Assembly (NCBI RefSeq): GCF_007859915.1
Contig: NZ_SJPM01000003.1
Coordinates: 1-64,000 of the forward strand
Reading direction: 5' to 3'
Source of the DNA: Neorhodopirellula pilleata
GTDB lineage: Bacteria > Planctomycetota > Planctomycetia > Pirellulales > Pirellulaceae
Length of the DNA: 64,000 nt
Below are positions 1 through 8,775 of the stretch, piece after piece. Below the pieces are notes generated by a model. It did not search any database. It saw only the letters and a program-made list of their open reading frames with translations, and had not been told where the DNA came from. The stretch's first letter is position 1; every line of letters begins with the position of its first letter. A program made the position numbers and the translations under genes.

Positions 1-1
1 C

Positions 2-76
2 CTCGATGCGGTCGTGGAACTGTGCGAGCACCTGGAGTGCGCCCAACGAACCGGCGACGGTGACTCGGACTTCTAG
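2..76 (+). CDS. C-terminal end of an unidentified gene (5' partial)
   Basis: An open frame enters from the left edge and encodes 24 residues ending in GDGDSDF before a TAG at 74-76. Its acidic C-terminus and GC-rich third codon positions look like real coding sequence. Its stop overlaps the stop of the minus-strand cytochrome fragment at the shared CTAG of 73-76, a common arrangement for convergent genes. Too little is visible to assign a family. Confidence 0.35.
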   Translation, partial: LDAVVELCEHLECAQRTGDGDSDF

Positions 77-360
77 TACGCGGCCCACTGCCCCGGTTCA
101 CCCGCCTGGGCAGATAGAACGCTTACCGATTCCCCCACGAAGCCACTTTCCATCAATGCTTCTCGCGTTGATATATCGAAGTTGCCCTTCGTCGATTTTC
201 CTCCATGGCAATCCAGGCAATGGTGGATGAGATCGGTTCTCACGTGCTGTCGAAATAGGGTCAGCCCCGCGTTATTTGCTTGAGGCGTCTCGTCGCTATT
301 GGCAGTCGCCAAAAAGATGAACAGCGTCATCGAAGTCGTTACAAGACTCCCCAAACGCAT
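73..360 (-). CDS. Truncated c-type cytochrome (PSCyt1-like) fragment
   Basis: The 95-residue product starts at the ATG at 360, followed by a signal peptide (MRLGSLVTTSMTLFIFLATA). It carries one heme-binding CLDCH motif and the KGNFDISTREAL stretch typical of the planctomycete PSCyt1 domain. PSCyt1 domains normally continue through a 'MP' segment and sit in proteins of about 700-1100 residues. Here the reading departs from the family after ESGFVG and stops in the CTAG shared with the convergent gene. A longer ORF upstream to 477 would overlap the DUF1501 gene, so 360 is preferred. It is probably the third gene of the DUF1501/PSCyt operon or a remnant of a larger one. Most likely a truncated, possibly non-functional gene. 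Confidence 0.5.
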   Translation of the reverse strand: MRLGSLVTTSMTLFIFLATANSDETPQANNAGLTLFRQHVRTDLIHHCLDCHGGKSTKGNFDISTREALMESGFVGESVSVLSAQAGEPGQWAAY

Positions 361-439
361 CAACACTTCCGAGGGCAGTCGCTTTTTAGAATATCGAAAC
401 ACTATGTTTTCCTGTCGGGTGCAGTGGATCGCCGTTTGG

Positions 440-1897
440 CTACAACAAAATGTCGCTGACCACGTTTCCGTGCACATCGGTCAGGCGAAAATCGCGTCCT
501 TGAAAACGGTAAGTTAGTTTTTCGTGATCGATGCCCAAGCAGTGCAGCAAGGTTGCGTGGAAGTCGTGAACGTGAACGGGATTCTCCGTGATGTTGTAAC
601 AGTAATCATCTGTCTGGCCGTAACTGAGACCGGGCTTAATGCCCCCACCGGCCATCCAGATCGAAAAGCACCGTGGATGGTGGTCGCGACCGAACGTATC
701 GGGGTTGCCCTGCGAATAGACGGTGCGACCAAATTCTCCCGCCCAAATCACCAATGTTTCATCGAGCATCCCGCGTTGCTTGAGATCCTGAATCAGCCCG
801 GCCGAACCTTGGTCGGTTTCTTTGGCCAACGTCGGAAGGTATTTCTGCACATTGCTGTGATGATCCCAACCACGATGAAACACTTGAATGAACCGAACGC
901 CGCGTTCGGCGAGTCGTCGGGCTAACAAACAGTTTGCCGCATGGGTACCAGGTTGCTTGGCATCTTCGCCATACAACTCAAACGTGCTGGCCGGTTCGTC
1001 GGACGTATCGGCCAGTTCGGGCACCGACGTCTGCATGCGGTAAGCCATCTCATATTGAGCAATGCGAGAAGCGATTTCTGGATCGCCAATGGAAGCTTCT
1101 TGGATCCGGTTGAGTTTCTCCAATCGATCCAGCATCGCGCGGCGATCATCTCTAGACCGACCCGTGGGATCATTCAAATACAATACCGGATCACCCTGGC
1201 TGCGAAACTTGACACCCTGGAATTTCGATGGCAAGAAGCCACTGCCCCACAAGCGATCATAAAGCGGCTGAGCCTGATGGAACGTGTTCTTGGTGAGCAG
1301 CACGACGAACGAAGGCAGGTCCTGGGTTTCACTGCCCAGACCATAGCTGAGCCAAGCACCGATGCTGGGGCGTCCGGGTTGCTGGTTTCCGGATTGAAAG
1401 AACGTAACCGCCGGATCGTGATTGATCGCTTCGGTGTGCATCGAACGAATGATACAGATATCATCGACCACGCTGGACATGTGCGGCAACAACTCACTGA
1501 GCCAAGTTCCCGATTCACCATGCTGTTCGAACTTCCACGGCGATTTGACCACGGTGAAGTTCTTCTGTCCCGCCGTCATGCCGGTCAGACGTTGCCCCTG
1601 CCGAATGCTGTCGGGTAATTCGGTGCGATCCAGCTTGTCCAGCGAAGGTTTGTAATCGAAAAGGTCCACCTGCGACGGAGCGCCTGATTGCAGCATGTAG
1701 ATCACTCGCTTGGCTTTCGGTGCAATCTGCGAAAGCTGGTTCATTACATCCGATGCCGGATTCGCACCGGCACGTTCCGGCGTATTCAACAACGACGCTA
1801 ATGCTGCGACACCAATGCCCGTGCTGGCACGACCGAAGAAGTGTCGCCGATTTTGCAGCAGCAATGATTCCTGGACTGGATTGTTCATGTTCTTCAC
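440..1897 (-). CDS. DUF1501 family secreted protein (sulfatase-fold)
   Basis: The 485-residue product belongs to the DUF1501 family, which is related to the alkaline phosphatase/sulfatase fold and is very abundant in planctomycetes; its biochemical role is not established. It begins with a Tat-type leader (NRRHFFGRAS followed by a hydrophobic stretch), so export as a folded protein is likely. Family marks include YMLQSGAPSQVDLFDYKP, SMHTEAINHDPA, a WAGEFGRT segment and GRDHHPRCFSIWMAGGG near the C-terminus, which supply the conserved acidic and histidine residues. The GTG at 1897 overlaps the TAG of the upstream PSCyt/PSD1 gene by one base, so the two are translationally coupled; an ATG at 1888 is an alternative start. 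The pairing with PSD1 proteins is a standard planctomycete two-gene unit. Length is normal for the family. Confidence 0.9.
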   Translation of the reverse strand: MKNMNNPVQESLLLQNRRHFFGRASTGIGVAALASLLNTPERAGANPASDVMNQLSQIAPKAKRVIYMLQSGAPSQVDLFDYKPSLDKLDRTELPDSIRQGQRLTGMTAGQKNFTVVKSPWKFEQHGESGTWLSELLPHMSSVVDDICIIRSMHTEAINHDPAVTFFQSGNQQPGRPSIGAWLSYGLGSETQDLPSFVVLLTKNTFHQAQPLYDRLWGSGFLPSKFQGVKFRSQGDPVLYLNDPTGRSRDDRRAMLDRLEKLNRIQEASIGDPEIASRIAQYEMAYRMQTSVPELADTSDEPASTFELYGEDAKQPGTHAANCLLARRLAERGVRFIQVFHRGWDHHSNVQKYLPTLAKETDQGSAGLIQDLKQRGMLDETLVIWAGEFGRTVYSQGNPDTFGRDHHPRCFSIWMAGGGIKPGLSYGQTDDYCYNITENPVHVHDFHATLLHCLGIDHEKLTYRFQGRDFRLTDVHGNVVSDILL

Positions 1898-4800
1898 TAA
1901 CCCTTGGTAATCGCTTCGTTCAAATTCAAGTACAAACTAGCAATGCTGGCGAACGCGGCCAGTTGCGATTGATCAAGCGTTGAATCGAATTCGGATTCAC
2001 CCACCTGCAGTATCTTCAACGCCATCTCTGGTGAACTGGCTAGTTTAAGTTGTTCGGACTCAAAGGCCTCGACGATGGTAGCCAGTTCGAGTTCGTTCGG
2101 TTCTCGAGCGGTTACAAGCCGAAAACCGTACGCTAGCTTGTCTTCGAGACTGGATGCCTTGTGTTTCATCATTCGTTCGCCCAGATGCCGAGCGGCTTCC
2201 ACAAACTGCGGACTGTTCAATAACACCAAGGCTTGTGACGGTGTATTGGTGCGTGAACGACGAATCGTACAGAACTCGCGTTCGGGCGCATCGAGAATCT
2301 TCAGCATCGGCGACGGAACCGTTCGTTTCCAGAACGTGTAGAGGCTGCGCCGGTACAGATCGTCGCCGCTGCCTTGCGGATACTCTTTGGAATACCCGGG
2401 GCGATTGTTCAGTTCCATCCACAAACCGGCGGGCTGATACGGGTAGACGCTTTTGCCGCCCAGGCGATTTACCAAAAGGCCACTGGAAAGCAATGCGGCA
2501 TCACGAATCTCTTCGCCATCAAGACGCATGCGAGGTCCGCGTGCAAGCCAACGGTTCTCCGGATCCGCTTGGTACGCGGCTGCCCCGACGTGCGAGGTTT
2601 GGCGATAGGTTGCCGACGTGATCATCAGCCGCTGGATATACTTCACGTCCCATCCGCTGTCGACGAATACGGTGGCTAGCCAGTCGAGCAATTCCGGATG
2701 ACTCGGCAGCGATCCCTGGACTCCAAAGTCCTCCGATGTTTTCACCAGCCCGGTTCCGAACAGCCTTTGCCAATAACGATTGACGGCAACGCGAGCGGTC
2801 AGTGGATGCGATCGATCCACCAACCACTGGGCAAACCCTAACCGGTTGGCGGGGGCGTTCTTTGGCAGCGCCGGAAAGACGGCAGGAACGTTCGCCGTGA
2901 CCTCGTCGGTAGGTTCGTTGTATTGGCCCCGGTTGAGCACACGTGTCGTGCGAGGTTGAGGCATTTCTTGCATGATCATCGTCGCCGGAAACGCGTTGGC
3001 CTGTTGCTGTTCAACTTCCGCAATACGTTTCTTCAGGTCTTCTCGAGGATCGTGGTGTGCCAGGAAGTAGTCTCGCAGTTGGTTGGCGTCCTCCACAGAA
3101 CGATCCTGTTTCTTAGTGGCAGCGATACGGAGAATCTCGGCAGGGATTCCATGAAGACGGAGATTACTTTCCTGATCGGTGGTGACGGACAAGCGTGCCC
3201 TGCCGATCCCGTGGGTCGCGAACCCGGCCTCGTGCCGCAAACGAAATCGCAACTCCGTTCCGCCGGGAAAACCGAAAGGTGATTCTGCTACGAAGACCGC
3301 CGTTGCCGGCTTCTTCCGAGTGGGGCCATCGACCGCCCATCCGTCGTTGTTGGCAACGGTCCCGTTGATCGCTTTCGCTACTGCATAGTTCGCCTGTTCG
3401 TAATCCGAAATCGCTCGCACGAATTTCACGACCTGAGTCTTCGAATCATCCACCATCGAAACGGCGGTCAATTCAAATTCGCTGAGCACAAAGTTGGAAT
3501 TGCTATGCCGTCCGGGACCACCACCGGGCAGTGATTCGTGAGTCAACGCCTCCAGTCGCACGGCCGTGATAGCGACCGCATCGGTATCGGTTCCGATGTC
3601 GTATATGTCTTGCTGAGGGTTGGTTTCGCCAGCGAGAATGGAATGGTCGTCAAGCTGCGTCAACGTCGAACCGCCCGACGACTTCAACGTTTTCGGAATA
3701 AGCACGCTCCAGCGGCCGACCGGCGATGCGGCAAGTTGATCGACCCATTCGTCCAAAGACGACTCAAGGTTGAGCGGTTCGTTCAACTCCGCACGCAGCT
3801 CCCCAAGCTTTGACTCAAAGGATTGCTGAAGCTCGATTGCGAGCGGTGACGGTATTTTCTCACTAGGCGCAAACCCATTCATGCCACGCTCGGGCACTTG
3901 ATTGAAGAACGAGTACAGTTGGTAGAACTCACGCTGAGAAATGGGATCGTACTTATGGTCGTGACACCTCGCACAGCCGATCGTCATTCCCATCCAAACG
4001 GCACCCGTCGTGGTCACGCGATCCATGACATACTCAGTGCGGTATTCTTCATCAATGATTCCGCCTTCAATCGTAATGCCGTGATTGCGGTTGAAGCCTG
4101 TCGCAAGTCTCTGTTGAACGGTTGCGTCGGGAAGCAGGTCGCCGGCAAGCTGCTCAATCGTGAATTGATCAAACGGCATATTTTCATTGTAGGCGTTGAT
4201 CACCCAGTCGCGCCAAACCCATTGTTCGCGTTCGGTATCGTACTGGTATCCATTGGTATCCGCGTAGCGAGCGAGATCGAGCCAGTGCCTCGCCATGTGC
4301 TCGCCGTATGCTGGTGATTTCAAAAATCGATCCACCATGTTTTCGTAAGCGCGATCCGATCGGTCCGCAAGAAACTCATCGATCTCATCAACGGTCGGTG
4401 GTAAGCCGGTCAGATCAAAGGCAACGCGTCGAATCAACGTTTCCCGAGTCGCTTCAGGGGCAGGCGTTGATTCTGTTTCAAGCAACTTGTCAAGGACAAA
4501 ACGATCGATGTCATTGTGCGGCCAATCGCTGCCGACCGTTTCAGGCACCGTCGGTTGAGCCACGGTCACGAACGCCCAGTGAGATTGAAACGGAGCACCC
4601 TGGTCGATCCAGGTTTTCAAAGTGGAAATCTGCTGTGGACTGAGCGGCTCGGGACCGTCGACGGGAGGCATGCGAACATCGGGATCGGTCGACGTAACGC
4701 GTCGAATGATTTCACTTACACTCGAGCTACCGGGTACGATAGCCAGTTCGCCCGAATCACCCATGCCCGTCGCAGCGTCACGTTGATCAAGTCGCAGTCC

Positions 4801-4968
4801 ACCTTCACGCGTCGCGGAATCTGGCCCATGGCAGGTGAAGCAATGATTCGAAAGAATCGGACGTACGTCACGGTTAAATTCAATATCGTCACCGAAGGCG
4901 AATCCGGCAAAAGAAACAAGAACAACGGTGAAACGGCTCAGCAATCCGGTAGAAATGGACATCGGCAC
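1897..4968 (-). CDS. PSCyt1-PSCyt2-PSD1 multidomain cytochrome protein (DUF1549/DUF1553)
   Basis: The 1023-residue protein has an N-terminal signal peptide (about residues 1-26) and a PSCyt1 domain with heme motif CFTCH at residues 43-47. A DUF1549/PSCyt2 domain follows (WLDLARYADTNGYQYD, and a second heme-type motif in GCARCHDHKYDP). Next come a central beta-rich region and a C-terminal DUF1553/PSD1 domain (RGQYNEPTDEV, ARVAVNRYWQRLFGTGLV, RRSRTNTPSQALVLLNSPQF). Such proteins are exported and presumed to bind heme c; a role in carbohydrate turnover is often suggested but unproven. It is the first gene of the operon and overlaps the DUF1501 gene. M3 is an alternative start. The domain order and length are canonical. 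Confidence 0.92.
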   Translation of the reverse strand: MPMSISTGLLSRFTVVLVSFAGFAFGDDIEFNRDVRPILSNHCFTCHGPDSATREGGLRLDQRDAATGMGDSGELAIVPGSSSVSEIIRRVTSTDPDVRMPPVDGPEPLSPQQISTLKTWIDQGAPFQSHWAFVTVAQPTVPETVGSDWPHNDIDRFVLDKLLETESTPAPEATRETLIRRVAFDLTGLPPTVDEIDEFLADRSDRAYENMVDRFLKSPAYGEHMARHWLDLARYADTNGYQYDTEREQWVWRDWVINAYNENMPFDQFTIEQLAGDLLPDATVQQRLATGFNRNHGITIEGGIIDEEYRTEYVMDRVTTTGAVWMGMTIGCARCHDHKYDPISQREFYQLYSFFNQVPERGMNGFAPSEKIPSPLAIELQQSFESKLGELRAELNEPLNLESSLDEWVDQLAASPVGRWSVLIPKTLKSSGGSTLTQLDDHSILAGETNPQQDIYDIGTDTDAVAITAVRLEALTHESLPGGGPGRHSNSNFVLSEFELTAVSMVDDSKTQVVKFVRAISDYEQANYAVAKAINGTVANNDGWAVDGPTRKKPATAVFVAESPFGFPGGTELRFRLRHEAGFATHGIGRARLSVTTDQESNLRLHGIPAEILRIAATKKQDRSVEDANQLRDYFLAHHDPREDLKKRIAEVEQQQANAFPATMIMQEMPQPRTTRVLNRGQYNEPTDEVTANVPAVFPALPKNAPANRLGFAQWLVDRSHPLTARVAVNRYWQRLFGTGLVKTSEDFGVQGSLPSHPELLDWLATVFVDSGWDVKYIQRLMITSATYRQTSHVGAAAYQADPENRWLARGPRMRLDGEEIRDAALLSSGLLVNRLGGKSVYPYQPAGLWMELNNRPGYSKEYPQGSGDDLYRRSLYTFWKRTVPSPMLKILDAPEREFCTIRRSRTNTPSQALVLLNSPQFVEAARHLGERMMKHKASSLEDKLAYGFRLVTAREPNELELATIVEAFESEQLKLASSPEMALKILQVGESEFDSTLDQSQLAAFASIASLYLNLNEAITKG

Positions 4969-5094
4969 CGGCGGATAAAAATGGGAGGGCGGGAATTGGC
5001 GGGCCCGTATTCTAGCCTCTCCGGGCCTTCATTTGCAGCACTAAAATCCAAGCGACGACTGCGGTTCGAAAAGGCGTCTCCTGAAACAGCTTAG

Positions 5095-5407
5095 CATCGC
5101 GTGAAAAACAAGTGGCATAGGCTTCCAGCTTTTTTATACCCCACAAGTCCTCGTGTATTGCTCCCCTGCCAGCTCGTCTGGCAGGAAGCCGAGGTTGGCA
5201 AGCTAGACACGAGCCGCAATTCCCCCAACCTTACGATCTTCACTTGTGCTCGCCGCTTGAAGCGGCGAGCACAAGTGAAGATCGCAAGGTTGGGAGGGCG
5301 TCGTTGTCTAGCTTGCGAACCGTATTCACCCACGAGACGAGCTCGTGGGGGTCAAAAAAGATGTGGGGTATAAAAAGGCTGGAGGCCTATGCGACTTTTA
5401 TAATGCG
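5095..5407. repeat. 313-bp nested-palindrome repeat, copy 1
   Basis: This stretch recurs almost identically at 7470-7782, in the same orientation and with the same length. Its ends are imperfect terminal inverted repeats of about 45 bp (inner edge TATACCCCACA / TGTGGGGTATA). Inside are hairpin A at 5167-5185 (CTGCCAG, loop CTCGT), a 35-bp inverted repeat at 5224-5258 / 5260-5294 with one A-C mismatch (A5233/C5285), and hairpin C at 5329-5349 (CCCACGAG, loop ACGAG). An outer stem pairs GGCAAGCTAGACA with its complement near 5311. Short ORFs across it are by-products of the palindromes. There is no transposase, so it resembles a MITE-like or other non-autonomous structured repeat. The remainder of the 4969-5487 gap holds only presumed promoter sequence for the flanking genes. 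Confidence 0.9.
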
Positions 5408-5487
5408 ATTTGACACACACCACTGGATCGACCAATGGATTAAGCTTTCAGATCTGACCTGCCAACTTCCCGCCGAGTGACCGTCGC

Positions 5488-7209
5488 ATGTTCGAATCTA
5501 CATCCTTCCGTTCGCTGCTTGCCGCTACGTCCGTTGCGATCTTTTTCCTCGTCCCCGATGCATCGCGCGGACTTGGTGAAGGCTCGTCGGCACCGCCGAA
5601 CGCATCGAAGGTCGCGGCGTTTCCAGGACCCGCGACAGATTGGAACGGCTATTCTCGGTACCAATTCAATGTCGCCGGCCATCCGCTCAGTGTAGTTGCC
5701 CCCGAAACCGCTGCGGCCGGACGACCGTGGGTATGGCACGGCGAATTCTTCGGACACAAACCCGCACCCGATATCGAATTGCTGCGGCGTGGATTTCATA
5801 TCGTCTACGCGAACATACCGAACCGTTTGGGAAGTCCCTCGGCGGTCGAACATTGGAATCGATGCTACGACGAATTGACGTCTCAATACCAACTTCATCA
5901 CAAGGTTGCGCTCGTCGGTTTGAGTCGTGGTGGTTTGTATTGCTACAATTGGGCGATCGCAAATCCCGATCGCGTCGCATGCATCTACGGCGACGCGCCG
6001 GTTTGTGATTTTCGCAGTTGGCCCGGTGGTTTGGGAAGCGGTAAGGGCAGCCCGCGAGATTGGGCGATCGTGCTCCAGCAGTACGGTTTTGCAAACGACG
6101 CCGAGGCGGTTGCCTATTCCAAGAATCCAGTCGACTCACTTGCGCCCCTTGCTCGTGCCGGCGTGCCCTTGCTGCATGTCTTCGGGGACGCTGATGACGT
6201 GGTGCCTTGGGATGAAAACACAGGAAGGGTTGCCGAGACGTACCGTTCACTGGGCGGCAAGATCACTTTAATTCGAAAACCGGGGGTGGGTCATCATCCT
6301 CATGGACTCGAAGATCCCACGCCGATTGTTGATTTCATTGTCGATCACACTACCGCCGGTCCGCTATCAACTCAACGCAAGCCGCGTGATATCGTCGATA
6401 AGATGGCTCAGGAGTTGAGTCCCTCGCAATTGGTCGTCTACAAGTCCGTTACCAATCCCGATCGTGGGTCGCGTGAACTGTACTTGCATGTCTTCGAGCC
6501 CGAGGGGTTTGATCCGTCTGATCAACGGCCGTGTTGTGTGATCTACCACGGCGGCGGATGGACGGGCGGGCAACCGCAGCGAATGTATCCGTTCGCCGAA
6601 CACTTTCGTCGTCTCGGGATGGTTAGCGTCAGCGTTGAGTATCGTTTGCATGATGCCGAACGCGGTGTGACGGTGTTTGATTGCGTCGCCGATGCCCGTT
6701 CGGCAATGCGTTTCTTGCGAGCGAACTCCGATCGTTTTGGAATCGACGCCGACAAAATGACAACCTGTGGAGGATCCGCCGGCGGGCACTTGGCGATCGC
6801 GACCGCGTTATGCGAGGGCGTGGACGATCCCAGCGACCCACGGGACGTGTCTCCCGTACCCCAGGCCTGTGTGCTGTTGTTCCCGGTCATCGATACATCG
6901 CCCGAGGGTTACGGTGCGGCGAAGATTGGCGAACGCTGGGAAGAACTATCACCCGTGGCTCAAGTCAGCGAATCAACACCACCCTCGATTTTATTTCACG
7001 GTTCGGCCGATACAGTCACACCGTTGGCGGGTGCGATCGCATTCGAATCGGCGATGAAGCAACGCAGCATCCGATGCGACCTGGTAGTTCATGAAGGCGG
7101 AAAGCACGGCTACCTGATGTCCGATCGCAAACTATTGAACGAAACTCTCGATCAGGCAACCGAGTTTTTGAAGGAAATGAACTTGGTCGGTTCACCTCCG
7201 GAAAAATAA
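5488..7209 (+). CDS. Secreted protein with two tandem alpha/beta-hydrolase domains
   Basis: The 573-residue product has a signal peptide (about 1-28) followed by two complete alpha/beta-hydrolase domains. The first (about 50-290) has a nucleophile elbow GLSRGG (Ser146), an acid in FGDADDVVP (Asp236/237) and histidines at 269-270. The second (about 310-565) is a carboxylesterase/acetylesterase-like domain with oxyanion motif HGGGW (354-358), elbow GGSAGG (Ser430), acid in GSADTVTP (Asp508) and His540 in GGKHGY. Both triads look intact. Such two-domain proteins may deacylate or de-esterify polysaccharides or glycosides, but the substrate cannot be read here. The gene stands alone between the two 313-bp repeats. 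Confidence 0.85.
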   Translation: MFESTSFRSLLAATSVAIFFLVPDASRGLGEGSSAPPNASKVAAFPGPATDWNGYSRYQFNVAGHPLSVVAPETAAAGRPWVWHGEFFGHKPAPDIELLRRGFHIVYANIPNRLGSPSAVEHWNRCYDELTSQYQLHHKVALVGLSRGGLYCYNWAIANPDRVACIYGDAPVCDFRSWPGGLGSGKGSPRDWAIVLQQYGFANDAEAVAYSKNPVDSLAPLARAGVPLLHVFGDADDVVPWDENTGRVAETYRSLGGKITLIRKPGVGHHPHGLEDPTPIVDFIVDHTTAGPLSTQRKPRDIVDKMAQELSPSQLVVYKSVTNPDRGSRELYLHVFEPEGFDPSDQRPCCVIYHGGGWTGGQPQRMYPFAEHFRRLGMVSVSVEYRLHDAERGVTVFDCVADARSAMRFLRANSDRFGIDADKMTTCGGSAGGHLAIATALCEGVDDPSDPRDVSPVPQACVLLFPVIDTSPEGYGAAKIGERWEELSPVAQVSESTPPSILFHGSADTVTPLAGAIAFESAMKQRSIRCDLVVHEGGKHGYLMSDRKLLNETLDQATEFLKEMNLVGSPPEK

Positions 7210-7228
7210 AAAACGCTTCGGGAGAATT

Positions 7229-7399
7229 CTATTTGGTGCCGCTCACCAATCGATTGAAAAGGGCTTCGCCGGGATCAAGACAATTCAGCATCGACCAAAC
7301 ACCGTCCGGCGTCCCACCACGCTCGCCCTCAACCCTCAACCGACCGGGGGGGTGGTCGTCCAGTCCAACAGCAACGAGTAACTCGGAAAATTCCACTTT
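7229..7399 (-). other. Possible coding remnant next to repeat copy 2
   Basis: On the minus strand this stretch reads as about 56 residues (KVEFSELLVAVGLDDHPPGR, then a segment ending in LFNRLVSGTK and a stop). The composition looks protein-like rather than random. Any start codon would have to lie inside the neighbouring repeat at 7470-7519, where the frame is not conserved. I do not recognise a family. It may be the tail of a displaced gene or part of another dispersed repeat. Confidence 0.2.
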
Positions 7400-7469
7400 T
7401 ATCCTCTGACTTGCCTCGGGTGAATGTTTGTTTACAGTTTCCGTGAGCTTACAATTCAGGAGTTCTAAA

Positions 7470-7782
7470 CATCGCGTGAACAATAAGTGGCATAGGCTTT
7501 CAGCCTTTTTATACCCCACAAGTCCTCATGTATTGCTCCCCTGCCAGCTCGTCTGGCAGGAAGCCGAGGTTGGCAAGCTAGACACGAGCCGCAATTCGCC
7601 CAACCTTCCGATTTTCACTTGTGCTCGCCGCTTGAAGCGGCGAGCACAAGTGAAAATCGGAAGGTTGGGAGGGCGTCGTTGTCTAGCTTGCCAACCTTAT
7701 TCACCCACGAGACGAGCTCGTGGGGGTCAAAAAAGATGTGGGGTATGAAAAGGCTTTCAGCCTATGCCACTTTTATAATGCG
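7470..7782. repeat. 313-bp nested-palindrome repeat, copy 2
   Basis: Second copy of the element at 5095-5407. The central inverted repeat (7599-7633 / 7635-7669, centre G7634) is perfect over 35 bp. Relative to copy 1, the pair C5238-G5280 has become T7613-A7655, a compensated change, and the A-C mismatch of copy 1 is a C-G pair here (7608/7660). Hairpin A (7541-7559) and hairpin C are unchanged. The outer inverted repeats pair AAGTGGCATAGGCT with its complement near 7761-7774. The rest of the 7210-7890 gap holds a possible coding remnant (7229-7399) and a short hairpin (7824-7854). Confidence 0.9.
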
Positions 7783-7823
7783 TCAGTTGATGATCCCGCG
7801 ATGCTTAACTGGACGGCATGAAC

Positions 7824-7854
7824 AACTTCCCCCGAACAGCGTTTGGGGGAAGTT
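7824..7854. terminator. Perfect 10-bp stem hairpin downstream of the pseudouridine synthase gene
   Basis: AACTTCCCCC and GGGGGAAGTT form a perfect 10-bp stem around an 11-base loop, 36 bases beyond the stop of the minus-strand pseudouridine synthase gene. On the plus strand a five-T run follows at 7865-7869, about 10 bases after the stem. There is no T-run on the minus side. It could limit transcription in either direction, but it is not a textbook terminator. Confidence 0.35.
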
Positions 7855-7890
7855 AGAGCCGGTCCTTTTTGCTAGAAAGATTTTGTCCTG

Positions 7891-8742
7891 TTAAAAACTC
7901 ATTCCCTTTGGAAGAGGGGCTTGAAAGCAGAGCATTTCGTTGGTCGTCGGATGTCGAAGCGATAAGCTAGAGGCGTGCAGGCACATGCGTCCGATTGGAT
8001 TCGACGTGGCCCCGTACTTGGCATCACCGGCAACAGGATGCCCGATCGCGGACATCTGCGCGCGTATCTGGTTTTTCTTGCCGGTCTTTAACTTGATGCA
8101 AACAAGGGAATGAGCATCACGGGAACTCAACGTGTGGTATGACAGAGTTGCTTTGATCGCGTTGCGGCCCTCTGTTTTGTTGGCGTGGACGATCAGTCGA
8201 TCATCTTCGTTGAGATAGTGTGTGAGCGTCGCCTGCAATGGTTCAGGAACGCCTTCGACGAGCGCGTGGTAAATTTTTTCTGACTCACCCCAGTTGTCTT
8301 TGATCCGCGTTTGAGCGAACTCAGTCTTGGCAAGCAGAAGAACGCCGGACGTATAGAGATCCAGACGCTGAACGATGTAACAGCGTTGTCGCTGCTCGGC
8401 GAGAGCCTGATTGACAATCGATTCGACGGTGCGTGTTTTCTCATGCCGGTTGCCGACCGTGAGTAGCCCGTTGGGTTTGTTGATCACGAGGATCGCTGCG
8501 TCTTCGAACAGAACTTCGAAGGGGAACGAGCGTTTGGCAGTCGCCCTTTCGGAACGAATCTCGATGGTGTCATCACCTCCGATCTGGGTATCGTGCTGGG
8601 TGATCGATGCTCCATTGACATGAACCAATCCGCTGCGCAAGATCGCCTTGACGCGAGTGCGTTTGGTGTCACTAAGTATTTCGAAAAGATAAACAAGCAA
8701 GCCGGTCGGCTGTCGGGGGCTTGGTAGTATGCGGTTGGCCAT
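7891..8742 (-). CDS. RluA-family RNA pseudouridine synthase
   Basis: This 283-residue cytoplasmic enzyme isomerises specific uridines of rRNA or tRNA to pseudouridine. An N-terminal S4 RNA-binding domain (about 12-63, with TRVKAILRSGLVHVNG) is followed by the RluA catalytic domain. The catalytic motif is QRLDLYTSGVLLLAKT with Asp128. INKPNGLLTVGNR and the later KKNQIRAQMSAIGHPVAGDAKYG motif also match the family. The motif has LYTSG where most RluA proteins have RDTSG, so its target site cannot be assigned. It is a single gene, 33 bases downstream of the end of the PQQ-type gene on the same strand. Confidence 0.88.
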   Translation of the reverse strand: MANRILPSPRQPTGLLVYLFEILSDTKRTRVKAILRSGLVHVNGASITQHDTQIGGDDTIEIRSERATAKRSFPFEVLFEDAAILVINKPNGLLTVGNRHEKTRTVESIVNQALAEQRQRCYIVQRLDLYTSGVLLLAKTEFAQTRIKDNWGESEKIYHALVEGVPEPLQATLTHYLNEDDRLIVHANKTEGRNAIKATLSYHTLSSRDAHSLVCIKLKTGKKNQIRAQMSAIGHPVAGDAKYGATSNPIGRMCLHASSLSLRHPTTNEMLCFQAPLPKGMSF

Positions 8743-8775
8743 GAGGCTACTGATTAAGGGGGCTATTGGCGGGTA

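Noticed and set aside
5095..7782. Composite transposon made of the two 313-bp repeats and the gene between them
   Set aside because: No transposase lies in either copy or between them, and no target-site duplication could be recognised; the copies are better treated as separate elements.
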